Shown: positions 17,581 to 26,266 of the stretch, piece by piece
Layout: every line of letters begins with the position of its first letter
How positions within the stretch are numbered: the stretch's first letter is position 1
NCBI GenBank assembly: GCA_964615365.1
Contig: CAZTOU010000024.1
Location: 1 to 64,000 of the forward strand
Source of the DNA: CAVXZE01 sp964615365
GTDB taxonomy: Bacteria > Myxococcota_A > UBA9160 > UBA6930
Direction of reading: 5' to 3'
Length of the DNA: 64,000 nt
Position numbers and translations under genes: made by a program
The notes under the pieces: generated by a model
The model's input: only the letters and a program-made list of their open reading frames with translations
Database searches by the model: none
Told to the model about the DNA's origin: nothing

Positions 17581-19870
17581 GGCGGCCTACCGAGACCGGG
17601 AGCTTCCCGTAGAAGAACGGGTCGCCGACCTGCTCGGCCGCATGACGCTCCCGGAGAAGACGGCTCAGCTCTACTGCTTCGGCCGCGCCGTCGAGCTCGT
17701 CGACATTCTCCTGGACGAGGACGGGAAGGTACTCCCCGGCAAGCTGGCCGAGCTGTTCCCGCACGGAATCTGCCAGCTCGGGCGGCCCTCGCAGAGGAGC
17801 TCGCCGCGGGCCACGGCCGAGTTGACCCGCACCATCCAGGAGTTTCTCGTCGAGGAGACCCGCCTGGGCATCCCCGCGCTCTTCAACGAGGAGGGCGTGC
17901 ATGGGCTCATGGCCACCGGCTCGACCAGCTTTCCCCAGGCGATCGCCCTGGCCAGCACCTGGGACGAGTCCCTGGTGGAGGAGATCTACACCGTCGTCGC
18001 CCGAGAGGCTCGGGTGCGCGGCAGCAACTACGTCTACGCGCCGGTGCTGGACCTGGCCCGGGATCCGCGCTGGGGCCGCGTGGAGGAGACCTTCGGCGAA
18101 GACCCCCATCTGGTCTCGCGCCTGGGGGTGGCGGCGGTTCGCGGCCTTCAGGGCCGCGTGCCCGGGATCGACGAGGAACACGTCATCGCCTGCGCCAAGC
18201 ACTACGCCGTCCACGGACAGCCGGAGGGCGGCCAGAACTCCGCGCCGGCCAGCATCTCCGAACGCGTCATCCGCGAGGAGTTCCTGCCCCCCTTCGAAGC
18301 GGCGGTGACGGAGGCCGGCGTGCAGGCGGTGATGGCCTCCTACAACGAGGTGGACGGCATCCCGGTGCACGCCAACCGCTGGCTGCTCCAGACCGTGCTT
18401 CGCGACGAGTGGGGCTTCCAGGGGTTCGTGACCTCCGACGGCTTCGGGGTTCCGCAGCTGATGGTGTCTCATCGCACCGCCGCCGACACCGACGAGGCGG
18501 CGCGCAGAGCGATCGAGGCGGGCGTCGACTGTGAGGTTCCGGCGGGGATCTGCTTCAGCAGCCTCCTCGCGCAGGCGGAGTCGGGGAAGGTGTCGATGCG
18601 GGCGATCGACCGGGCCGCCGGCAACATCCTGCGCGTCAAGATCCGGCTCGGACTGTTGGACAAACTCCCCGACCCTTATCCCCACTCCTTCCCCTACCCG
18701 GACCCGGAGCGGGCGGAGCGCGTCACCAACTGCCCCGCGCACCGGGAGCTGGCGCTCCGGGCGGCCCGACAGGCCATCGTCCTGCTCAAGAACGAGGGGG
18801 AGTTCTTGCCCCTCGACTCCGCCGGGATCCGCTCCATCGCCGTGATCGGCCCCAACGCCGCAGACCTGCATCTCGGCGGCTACGCGGAGGATCCGGGGCG
18901 CGGCACCAGTGTGCTCGACGGAATCCGCCAGAAGTGGGAGGGCAGGGCGCGGGTCGACTACGCCGAGGGCTGCCGGATCACCGAGGGAGTGCAGGGCTAC
19001 GCGGCGTGGCACCAGGACGAGGTCCGGCGGAGCGATCCCGCCGACGACACCCCCAGGATCGCCGAAGCCGTCGAGCTGGCTCGGCGGTCCGACGTCGCGG
19101 TCCTGGTGGTCGGCGGCAACGAGGGCACCTGCCGCGAGGGGTGGTGGTTCAACCACCGCGGCGACCGCGATGATCTCCACCTGCTGGGCCGGCAGGAAGA
19201 GCTGGTCGAGAAGGTGCTCACGACCGGCACGCCGACGGTCGCCGTCCTCATCAACGGCCGGCCGCTGACGATCCAGTTCCTGGCGGAGAACGTGCCGGCG
19301 ATCCTGGAGTGCTGGTACCTGGGTCAGGAGACCGGCACCGCGGTCGCCGAGGTCTTGATGGGAGAGGTGAATCCCAGCGGCAAGCTGCCCGTCACCTTTC
19401 CACGCTCCGTCGGGCAGCTACCGGTCTACTACTACCACAAGCCCTCGGCCAAGCGCGGGTACGCCTTCGCCGAGAACGAGCCGCTCTATCCGTTCGGTCA
19501 TGGACGGAGCTACACGACCTTCGCCTACAGCGATCTATGTTTATCCCCGGCGAGAATCCGCGTCGACGAGGCGACTCGGGTGACGGTCGATGTCGCCAAC
19601 ACCGGTGCGCGCGCCGGTGCCGAGATCGTGCAGCTCTACGTGCACGACCAGGTGGGCAGCGTGACTCGCCCGGTGAAGGCGCTCCGGGGCTTCCGCCGCA
19701 TCGTCCTCGAGCCGGGAGAGACCCGCACCGTCGAGTTCGCGCTCACCCCGCGCGAGCTGGCCCTGCTCGACGCGGAGATGAAGTGGCGGGTCGAGCCCGG
19801 CCTCTTCGACGTGATGGTCGGGGGCAGCTCCGAAAGGCTGGGTGTCGTCACCCTGGAGGTGGTCGAGTAG
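17561..19870 (+). CDS. Glycoside hydrolase family 3 (beta-glucosidase/xylosidase type)
   Basis: A 769-residue GH3 enzyme, a retaining exo-glycosidase removing sugars from non-reducing ends. The (beta/alpha)8 domain runs to about residue 360, with the nucleophile Asp in FVTSDGFGV near residue 292 and DPRWGRVEETFGEDP near 168. The alpha/beta sandwich domain contains LLKNEGEFLPL and VAVLVVGGNEGT. A fibronectin-III-like C-terminal domain includes VTVDVANTGARAGAEIVQLYV. There is no signal peptide, so it acts in the cytoplasm unless the start is wrong. GTG 17561 lies inside the upstream gene. Nearby FGGY kinase and glucan phosphorylase suggest a sugar-use context. Confidence 0.92.
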   Translation: MSAPAGEAAYRDRELPVEERVADLLGRMTLPEKTAQLYCFGRAVELVDILLDEDGKVLPGKLAELFPHGICQLGRPSQRSSPRATAELTRTIQEFLVEETRLGIPALFNEEGVHGLMATGSTSFPQAIALASTWDESLVEEIYTVVAREARVRGSNYVYAPVLDLARDPRWGRVEETFGEDPHLVSRLGVAAVRGLQGRVPGIDEEHVIACAKHYAVHGQPEGGQNSAPASISERVIREEFLPPFEAAVTEAGVQAVMASYNEVDGIPVHANRWLLQTVLRDEWGFQGFVTSDGFGVPQLMVSHRTAADTDEAARRAIEAGVDCEVPAGICFSSLLAQAESGKVSMRAIDRAAGNILRVKIRLGLLDKLPDPYPHSFPYPDPERAERVTNCPAHRELALRAARQAIVLLKNEGEFLPLDSAGIRSIAVIGPNAADLHLGGYAEDPGRGTSVLDGIRQKWEGRARVDYAEGCRITEGVQGYAAWHQDEVRRSDPADDTPRIAEAVELARRSDVAVLVVGGNEGTCREGWWFNHRGDRDDLHLLGRQEELVEKVLTTGTPTVAVLINGRPLTIQFLAENVPAILECWYLGQETGTAVAEVLMGEVNPSGKLPVTFPRSVGQLPVYYYHKPSAKRGYAFAENEPLYPFGHGRSYTTFAYSDLCLSPARIRVDEATRVTVDVANTGARAGAEIVQLYVHDQVGSVTRPVKALRGFRRIVLEPGETRTVEFALTPRELALLDAEMKWRVEPGLFDVMVGGSSERLGVVTLEVVE

Positions 19871-19875
19871 CCCGG

Positions 19876-20304
19876 TCAGCTGGCCTTTCGCAGGCCGTAG
19901 AGGAGCATGCAGCAGGCCGCCAGGATGCAGCAGGCGCCTGCGCCCAGACCCGCGCCCACCAGCAGCTCCTGCCAGGGCAACGCCTGGTAGCCCTTCCCGG
20001 CAATTGCGAGGATCTCGCCCGCCCCGAACACGGCTGCCAGGAGGCAGAAGCCCCAGTTCGCGTAGGCCGCGACGAGCAGCAGCCAGATGCCCGCAGCCGC
20101 CGCACGCTCGGACAGCCGGAGCTTCTCCCAGACCACACCACCCACCAGGACCAGGAACATCCCGTTCAGCAGAGCCTCCATGTGCGCCGCCAAGGCCAGC
20201 CTGGGACTGGTCAGCTGGGGAATCAGGACCCCGGTGAGTAGCCCCACGAGAAAGAGAAACATCCCGTGCCAGATCAGTCGCCGACCGCCGTCTTCCGCTG
20301 TCAT
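19876..20304 (-). CDS. Small four-helix membrane protein resembling styrene-oxide isomerase (StyC) family
   Basis: A 142-residue protein with four hydrophobic helices. The pattern HGMFLFLVGLLTG, then AAHMEALLNGMFLVLVG, then AYANWGFCLLAAVFGAGE resembles my memory of styrene-oxide isomerase, a haem-b membrane enzyme converting aryl epoxides to aldehydes; the His before the NG motif would be the haem ligand. The usual upstream monooxygenase genes are absent, so the substrate may differ. The tail has clustered Cys (GACCILAACC). The ATG at 20304 starts opposite the FGGY kinase gene. Confidence 0.6.
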   Translation of the reverse strand: MTAEDGGRRLIWHGMFLFLVGLLTGVLIPQLTSPRLALAAHMEALLNGMFLVLVGGVVWEKLRLSERAAAAGIWLLLVAAYANWGFCLLAAVFGAGEILAIAGKGYQALPWQELLVGAGLGAGACCILAACCMLLYGLRKAS

Positions 20305-20423
20305 TCGAGTCTCCTCCGTCCTCCGTGTTTCCGTGTGCGGCTGGCAGGGTAACAGTCGGACGGCCGCCGGGGCTGGCTCTTCGCGAAAACTCGCCCGGAG
20401 TCGAGGTCTGATCTACACAGAGA

Positions 20424-20439
20424 CCGGGGACGTCCCCGG
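20424..20439. promoter_or_regulatory. Perfect 16-base palindrome next to the FGGY kinase ribosome binding site
   Basis: CCGGGGAC/GTCCCCGG is perfectly self-complementary and ends two bases before AGGAGG (20442-20447). It could be an operator or an mRNA hairpin controlling the kinase. The 12-base core also occurs at 27311-27322 inside a gene, so it may instead be a dispersed repeat. Confidence 0.4.
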
Positions 20440-20455
20440 GTAGGAGGTGACGAGG

Positions 20456-21907
20456 GTGGGACGGGAGCTGCTGGTCGGCCTCGACGTCGGCACCACCAGC
20501 GCGGGCGCACTGGTGGTGGACCTCGCGGGCGAGGTGCGCGGTCGAGCGGGACGGGTCCTCGACTGCAGCTTCCCCACCGCCGGCTGGGTCGAGCAGGACC
20601 CGAACGCCCTGTGGGAGAACTCCCTCGTGGTGCTGCGCGAAGCCCTCGCCGAGGCGGGTGCGAGCGCCCGCGAGGTGGCCGGTCTCGGCGTCACCACCCA
20701 GCGTTCGACGGTGCTGGCCTGGGACGCGCAGAGCGGCGAGCCCCTGGCACCGGCGATCGGCTGGCAGGACCAGCGCACCGCTTCGCGCGCGGCCGAGCTC
20801 CAAGCCTGCGGGGTGCCGATGCCGGTCCAGGCCTCGGCGACCAAGCTCGAGTGGCTGCTGCAGAACGATACGGGTGTGGCCGCCGCCGCCCGCGGCGGAC
20901 GCCTACGGCTCGGCACCCCGGACGTCTGGCTCACCGATCGCCTCACCGGCGGATCTCGCTTCGTCACCGATCCGAGCTGTGCAAGCGCAACCGGGCTCTT
21001 CGACCCGCGCGAGGGAAGCTGGATGGAGCCCGTGGTGGCGCTCTTCGGCGTGCCCCCCGAGGCGCTGCCCGCGGTGGTCGCGACCGCGGAGGTCGTGGCC
21101 GAGACTCCGGGCGACCTGCTCGGCGCTCCGGTGCCGGTGGCGGCGCGCGTCGGGGATCAGCAGTCGGCCAGCTTCGCGCAGGGGGTGCATCGCGCCGGCG
21201 AGGCAAAGCTTACCCTCGGCACCGCGGCCATGCTCGAGGTGCACACCGGCGACGTGCTCCAGCAGGCCAGCCCCGGTGCACACGCCCTCGCCCTCTGGCG
21301 CCTTCCCGAGATCGCCACCCAGTACTGCGTCGAGTCGAGCGTCCACACCGCTGGTGCCGTGGTGGAGTGGCTGGTAGGCGTCGGGCTCCTGTCCGACGTG
21401 GCGTCGCTCGATTCCGTCGCCCGGGAGGTAGACGACGCCGACGGCGTGGTCTTCGTTCCCGCCCTCCAGGGTCTCGGGACCCCGTTCCTCGACGACGAGG
21501 CGCGCGGACTGCTCGGGGGTCTCACGCGGGGGAGCAGGGTGGCGCACGTGGTGCGCGCCGCAGTCGACGGGCTGGCGCACCGCTGCGTCGATCTCTGCGG
21601 GGCCGCGGGTCTGGGGGTGGAGCCGCTTCGGGTCGACGGGGGCCTGTCGCGAAGTGAGCTGCTGCTGCAGACGCTCGCCGACCTCGGCGGTCGCGCCGTT
21701 CACCGCGCGCGCGATCTCGACACCACGGTACTCGGTGCGGCCCAGCTCGCGGGGCTCGCGACGGGCGCATTCGGCAGCCTCGCGGACTGCCGGGCCCGGG
21801 TACCGGCGCCCCTGGTCTTCGAGCCCTCACTCGACGGCGGGGCGCGCGCCGACCGCCGCAGCCGGTGGGCCGAGGCGATCGCGCGGGTTCGAAGCTCCAG
21901 AGGCTGA
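20456..21907 (+). CDS. FGGY-family carbohydrate kinase (xylulokinase/glycerol kinase type)
   Basis: A 483-residue sugar or polyol kinase. The ATPase phosphate-1 motif LLVGLDVGTTSAGALVVD is at the N terminus. GLGVTTQRSTVLAWD and AIGWQDQRT follow the xylulokinase/glycerol-kinase pattern, and RVGDQQSASFAQG marks the second FGGY domain. The substrate cannot be read from sequence. GTG 20456 is chosen because AGGAGG ends eight bases upstream; a GTG at 20447 overlaps that site. The glucan phosphorylase follows after 12 bases, so the two form an operon. Confidence 0.85.
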   Translation: MGRELLVGLDVGTTSAGALVVDLAGEVRGRAGRVLDCSFPTAGWVEQDPNALWENSLVVLREALAEAGASAREVAGLGVTTQRSTVLAWDAQSGEPLAPAIGWQDQRTASRAAELQACGVPMPVQASATKLEWLLQNDTGVAAAARGGRLRLGTPDVWLTDRLTGGSRFVTDPSCASATGLFDPREGSWMEPVVALFGVPPEALPAVVATAEVVAETPGDLLGAPVPVAARVGDQQSASFAQGVHRAGEAKLTLGTAAMLEVHTGDVLQQASPGAHALALWRLPEIATQYCVESSVHTAGAVVEWLVGVGLLSDVASLDSVAREVDDADGVVFVPALQGLGTPFLDDEARGLLGGLTRGSRVAHVVRAAVDGLAHRCVDLCGAAGLGVEPLRVDGGLSRSELLLQTLADLGGRAVHRARDLDTTVLGAAQLAGLATGAFGSLADCRARVPAPLVFEPSLDGGARADRRSRWAEAIARVRSSRG

Positions 21908-21919
21908 TATGCTCCCCTC

Positions 21920-24073
21920 GTGATCGGGGCGGGAGACAAGGATCTGGAGCGCGCCTCGCACGCCCTGGCGGCCCGGCTTCCCGGACCGCTGGCGGTGCTG
22001 GCCCGGCTCGCCTTCAACTACCGCTGGTCCTGGGTTCCCGGTGGCCCCGAGCTCTTCCGCGAGGTCGATCCGCACCGCTGGGGGAAGTGCGGCGAGAACC
22101 CGGTGCGCCTGCTCCAGGAGGTTCCCACCCACGCCCTGCTGCGAGCGGCCGCGGACCCGGAGCTGCTGGCCCGTGCCGCGGCCATCGAGGCGGTCGTCGC
22201 GGCAGATCGCGCGCGCCCCTTCGCGGAGGGACCTCTCTCGCCGGACCGGCCCGCCGCGTTTCTCTGTGCCGAGTACGGGGTGCACCGTTCGCTTCCGATC
22301 TACGGGGGCGGGCTCGGCGCCCTGGCGGGCGATTTTGTCAAGGCCGCCTCGGACCGCGCGCTGCCGCTGGTCGCGGTCGGTCTCCTCTACCGCAAGGGCT
22401 ACTTCCTCCAGCGGATCGACCAGTCGGGATGGCAGCACGAGTACTGGATCGACACCGATCCCGAGCGGCTGCCGACCTCGCTCGTCACGGACGCCGACGA
22501 TCTCCCGGTGACGATCTCCGTCTCGATTCGGGGGAGGGAGGTCATCGCGCAGATCTGGCGCATCGACCTGGGCCGGGTGCCGCTCTTCCTGCTCGACGCC
22601 GAGCGACCCGAGAACTCCCCCCTCGACCGCTGGATCACCGCGCAGCTCTACGTCCGGGACCGCAGCACACGCCAGGCGCAGTACACACTGCTCGGGATCG
22701 GCGGCATCCGCGCGCTGCACGCTCTCGGAATCGAGCCCGGGATCGTCCACCTGAACGAGGGGCACGCGTCACTGGCCTCTCTGGAGCTGGTCCGGGCCGA
22801 GGTCGCCCGCGGCGTCGACCCGGGCAAGGCTCTCGAGGAGGCGCGCTCCCGCACCGTGTTCACGACTCACACTCCCGTGGCGGCGGGCAACGAGACCTAC
22901 GGAAGGGAGGAGGTCGCCGAGACCCTGGGCTCCTTTCCCGCCGAGATCGGTCTCGACCTGGAGTCCTTCCTCGACCTGGGTCGCTCCCGTCCCGGCGCCG
23001 CCGAGGAGCCCTTCGGCGTGACCCAGCTCGGTCTCCGCGTCGCCGGCTCGGCGAACGGGGTGAGCCGGCGACACGGCGAGGTCGCCCGGCAGATGTGGTC
23101 CGACCTCTACCCGGATCGCCCGGTCGAGCAGGTGCCGATCGGTCACGTCACCAACGGCGTGCACCTCGGCACCTGGCTGGCTCCGGCGATGCGGGAGCTG
23201 CTCGCCGAGTATCTGGGGGAGGACTTCGAGGCGCGCGCGGCGGACCCCGCCACCTGGGATCCCGTCGACCAGATTCCCGACGAGGAGCTCTGGGCCGCGC
23301 GCAACCGGCTTCGCGCCGAGCTGGTCGACTTCGTGCGCGAGCGCAGCGTGCTCGACCGACTGGCGCGCAACGAGCCCCACGACTACGTGGAGGCGGCTGC
23401 CCGCGCCTTCGATCCCGAGCTGCTCACCATCGGCTTCGCGCGACGCCTCGCCACCTACAAGCGCCTCCACCTGCTGGTCATCGATCCCGACCGGGCCATC
23501 CGCCTGGTCGGGGGAGACAACCCGGTCCAGGTGTTGATCGCCGGCAAGGCCCACCCCAACGACGACGAGGCCAAGCGGATCGTGCAGCAGCTCTTCGCCA
23601 TCAAGCGCGCCGGGCAGGTGGGGGAGCGGGTGGCCGTGCTCCACGACTACGATCTGGGGTTGGCGGCGCACCTGGTCCGCGGCTGTGACGTCTGGCTGAA
23701 CGCTCCGCGACCGCCGCTGGAGGCGAGCGGCACCAGCGGCATGAAGTCGGCCATGAACGGCGGACTCCAGCTGAGCGTCCTCGACGGCTGGTGGGCCGAG
23801 GCCTACGACGGGGGCAACGGCTGGGCGGTGAGCGGCGAGGTGGACGGGGACCACGCGGCGCAGGACGCGCGCGACGCCGAGAGCTTCTATCGGATCCTGG
23901 AGGAACAGGTGGCCCCGGAGTTCTACGCACGCGACGATCGCGGTCTGCCCCGCGTCTGGCTCGCCCGCATTCGGGCCTCGCTCCGCAGCATCGGCCCGGC
24001 GTTCAGCGCGGACCGGATGCTGGCCGACTACGTGGCCGGCTCCTATTCACCGCTGCTCACACGACCCGTGTGA
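21920..24073 (+). CDS. glgP: Alpha-glucan (glycogen/maltodextrin) phosphorylase
   Basis: A 717-residue GT35 phosphorylase, shorter than the E. coli type, matching the compact bacterial/archaeal branch with an N-terminal DUF3417-like region (LAFNYRWSWVPGGPELF). It releases glucose-1-phosphate from alpha-1,4-glucans using PLP. Substrate loop IYGGGLGALAGDF near residue 130, VHLNEGHAS near 277, IGFARRLATYKR near 505, and the PLP-lysine segment EASGTSGMKSAMNGG near 605 are all visible. The start is GTG. It is coupled to the FGGY kinase and close to GH3, a storage or plant-sugar context. Confidence 0.93.
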   Translation: MIGAGDKDLERASHALAARLPGPLAVLARLAFNYRWSWVPGGPELFREVDPHRWGKCGENPVRLLQEVPTHALLRAAADPELLARAAAIEAVVAADRARPFAEGPLSPDRPAAFLCAEYGVHRSLPIYGGGLGALAGDFVKAASDRALPLVAVGLLYRKGYFLQRIDQSGWQHEYWIDTDPERLPTSLVTDADDLPVTISVSIRGREVIAQIWRIDLGRVPLFLLDAERPENSPLDRWITAQLYVRDRSTRQAQYTLLGIGGIRALHALGIEPGIVHLNEGHASLASLELVRAEVARGVDPGKALEEARSRTVFTTHTPVAAGNETYGREEVAETLGSFPAEIGLDLESFLDLGRSRPGAAEEPFGVTQLGLRVAGSANGVSRRHGEVARQMWSDLYPDRPVEQVPIGHVTNGVHLGTWLAPAMRELLAEYLGEDFEARAADPATWDPVDQIPDEELWAARNRLRAELVDFVRERSVLDRLARNEPHDYVEAAARAFDPELLTIGFARRLATYKRLHLLVIDPDRAIRLVGGDNPVQVLIAGKAHPNDDEAKRIVQQLFAIKRAGQVGERVAVLHDYDLGLAAHLVRGCDVWLNAPRPPLEASGTSGMKSAMNGGLQLSVLDGWWAEAYDGGNGWAVSGEVDGDHAAQDARDAESFYRILEEQVAPEFYARDDRGLPRVWLARIRASLRSIGPAFSADRMLADYVAGSYSPLLTRPV

Positions 24074-24141
24074 CGGACGAGCCGCGCCCCTCTGCTCCCT
24101 TCTGACTGACGTGCTGACGCTCTAACGCGCCGGCCTCGGGC

Positions 24142-24930
24142 TCAGTCGATCCCGCCGGGATCCACGCCGAGCTCCCGGACGCGCTCTCTCGCCCGGGTGC
24201 GGAGCTCGCGAACCGCTTCGAAGGTCTGATCCCGGAGCGCGTCGCGGTCGTCGTAGCCGAGGTGCTCCGCCGGGATCGGCTGCCCCACCTCGACGACGAC
24301 GGGGCCGCTCCGGAGCCCGAAGCGGTCCGGCGTCCAGATGCGGCGGCAGCCGGCGTGGCCGACGGGAAGGATCGGCATCTGGTAGGCGATCGCGGTCACG
24401 AAGGCGCCCTTCTTGAACGGGTGCAGCGCTCCGTCGCGCGAGCGGGTTCCTTCGGCGTAGAACAGCATCGAGATGTCGGTCGAGCGATTCCCCATCGTCT
24501 CGCGAATCCGATCCACGTCGCTCTGGCCGCCGGTTCGCTCCACCCTCACCGATCCGGTCTGGACGATGGCCCTTCCGAAGATCGGGATGTCGGAGATCTC
24601 CCTCTTGACGATGAAGCGGAGCGGGGTCCCCGTGAGGGCCGCCATCAGAGAGAGCGGATCCCAGTTGCTCTCGTGGTTGGGCACCACCACATAGCCCTGA
24701 CCCGGATGGATGTTGTCGAGCCCGTGGACCTCCAGCCGGGTGCCGAGGACCCCGAGCGCGATCCTCCCGAGGCTCCAGTACACGCTGTCGACCTTGGAGC
24801 GCGGGGAACCGCGCAGAACGCGGAAGAGGGCGCAGAGGCTCAGGGCGATGGTCACGGCCGGAATGATCAGCACGCCCAGGGTGGTACGGAAGACGGTGTC
24901 GAGCCGAGCCGAGAGCGCCATCCCCCTCAT
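24142..24930 (-). CDS. 1-acyl-sn-glycerol-3-phosphate acyltransferase (PlsC family)
   Basis: A 262-residue membrane-associated acyltransferase. A hydrophobic N-terminal helix (TLGVLIIPAVTIALSLCAL) precedes the catalytic NHESNWDP (HX4D) near residue 82 and the substrate motif YAEGTRSRDG near 160. It transfers a fatty acyl group from acyl-CoA or acyl-ACP to lysophosphatidate or a related lipid. It lies 61 bases after the CoA transferase gene on the same strand and may end the acyl-CoA operon. ATG 24921 is an alternative start. Confidence 0.88.
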   Translation of the reverse strand: MRGMALSARLDTVFRTTLGVLIIPAVTIALSLCALFRVLRGSPRSKVDSVYWSLGRIALGVLGTRLEVHGLDNIHPGQGYVVVPNHESNWDPLSLMAALTGTPLRFIVKREISDIPIFGRAIVQTGSVRVERTGGQSDVDRIRETMGNRSTDISMLFYAEGTRSRDGALHPFKKGAFVTAIAYQMPILPVGHAGCRRIWTPDRFGLRSGPVVVEVGQPIPAEHLGYDDRDALRDQTFEAVRELRTRARERVRELGVDPGGID

Positions 24931-24991
24931 GATACTACGAACTCCGGGCGGGCCGGGAGGGTGTTCTGGGCCCGCCGGAGGGGAGGTGTGG

Positions 24992-26212
24992 TCAGTAGAT
25001 GACCTTCTCCTCCATCAACTTCTCGATCTCCCCCGGTGACATCCCCAGCAGCTGCTCGAAGATCGGCTGGCTGTGTTCTCCCAGGGAGGGAGCGTGGCGG
25101 CGAATGCTGGCCGGCGTCTCGGAGAGTCTCCACGGAGGGGAGAGGACCCAGTCCTTCTCGAGGTGGGGGTGATCTACCTGCACGAAGGTCCCCCTCTCCT
25201 CGAGGTGGGGATCCTTGAAGAGCGCCTCGTTGCTGAGCGAGGGCGCCGCGGCAACGCCGGCCCTCTGGAGCTCGCGCATCAATTCGTAGTCGTCGCGGCT
25301 GCGGGTCCAGTCGCCGATGATCCGGTCGAGCTCCTCCTGATTCAGGGAGCGCTGCTCGGCCGCGGCGAACCGCTCGTCCTCCGCCAGCTCCGGCTTCCCC
25401 ATCGCGCCGCAGAGCGCCCGCCACTCCCGATCGTTCGCCACCGCGATGCTGATCCAGTGGTCCTCCCCGCGGCAGCGATAGCAGTTGTGTGGTGCCATCC
25501 TGTCGATTTCGTCTCGGTTGCCCTTCCGCGTCTGCACCCGCTGGTTCATCAGGTAGTCCATCATCGGGCTGGCGTTGAGCATCACGATGGTCTCCTGGGA
25601 GGCCAGGTCGATGTACTGGCCCTCGCCGGTTCGCTCGCGGCAGAGCAGGGCCGCCAGAATCGCGAAGGCGGCTGCCGTCGCGCTCCGGAGATCGATGGCG
25701 CCCGAGAGAATGCTCGGCGTCCAGTCCGGGTAGCCGGTGACGGCGGAGAGCCCGGCCGCGCTGGCGAAGTTGGGCGCATAGCCGACGTGCTTCCGGTGCG
25801 GACCGGTCTGGCCGCAGGATGACGAGGAGAGATAGATGATGTCGCGCTTCACCTCCTGGAGGACCGGGTAGTCCAGGCCCAGTCTTCCGATCACGCCCGG
25901 CCGCATGTTCTCCACCACCACGTCGCTCTTCTTTGCCAGTCGCTTGGCGATCTCCACCGCCTCGGGTCGGGTGAGGTTGAGACAGACGCTCTTCTTGTTG
26001 AGGTTCAAGCTGTTGAAGACCGGTGACTGATCCGGGTTGGTGAAGTTCGCGCTCGTGGTGAAGGAGACCAGTCGGGCGTGATCGACCCTCTGCCTGCTCT
26101 CCACCTTGATGATCTCCGCCCCCAGGAAGCCCAGCAGGCAGGTCGCGTAGGGCCCTGCCCAGGCAGAGGTGAATTCCGTGACTCTCACACCCGAAAGCGG
26201 TCCGTCGCTCAT
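24992..26212 (-). CDS. Family III CoA transferase (CaiB/BaiF) 1
   Basis: A 406-residue class III CoA transferase, moving CoA between carboxylic acids through an enzyme-bound anhydride. Family features: VRVTEFTSAWAGPYATCLLGFLGAEIIKVES at the N terminus (only the pattern is used), LNLNKKSVCLNL, VVVENMRPGVIGRLGLDY, and the catalytic Asp in SGAIDLRSATAAAFA near residue 172. It follows a second, diverged copy by 54 bases; the pair could form a heterodimer or act on different substrates. Start ATG 26212. Confidence 0.9.
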   Translation of the reverse strand: MSDGPLSGVRVTEFTSAWAGPYATCLLGFLGAEIIKVESRQRVDHARLVSFTTSANFTNPDQSPVFNSLNLNKKSVCLNLTRPEAVEIAKRLAKKSDVVVENMRPGVIGRLGLDYPVLQEVKRDIIYLSSSSCGQTGPHRKHVGYAPNFASAAGLSAVTGYPDWTPSILSGAIDLRSATAAAFAILAALLCRERTGEGQYIDLASQETIVMLNASPMMDYLMNQRVQTRKGNRDEIDRMAPHNCYRCRGEDHWISIAVANDREWRALCGAMGKPELAEDERFAAAEQRSLNQEELDRIIGDWTRSRDDYELMRELQRAGVAAAPSLSNEALFKDPHLEERGTFVQVDHPHLEKDWVLSPPWRLSETPASIRRHAPSLGEHSQPIFEQLLGMSPGEIEKLMEEKVIY

Positions 26213-26266
26213 TCAGCTAGTCCTCATCGATTGCAGCAGCATCTCTCGGCTCGTGAGAAGGGCCCT

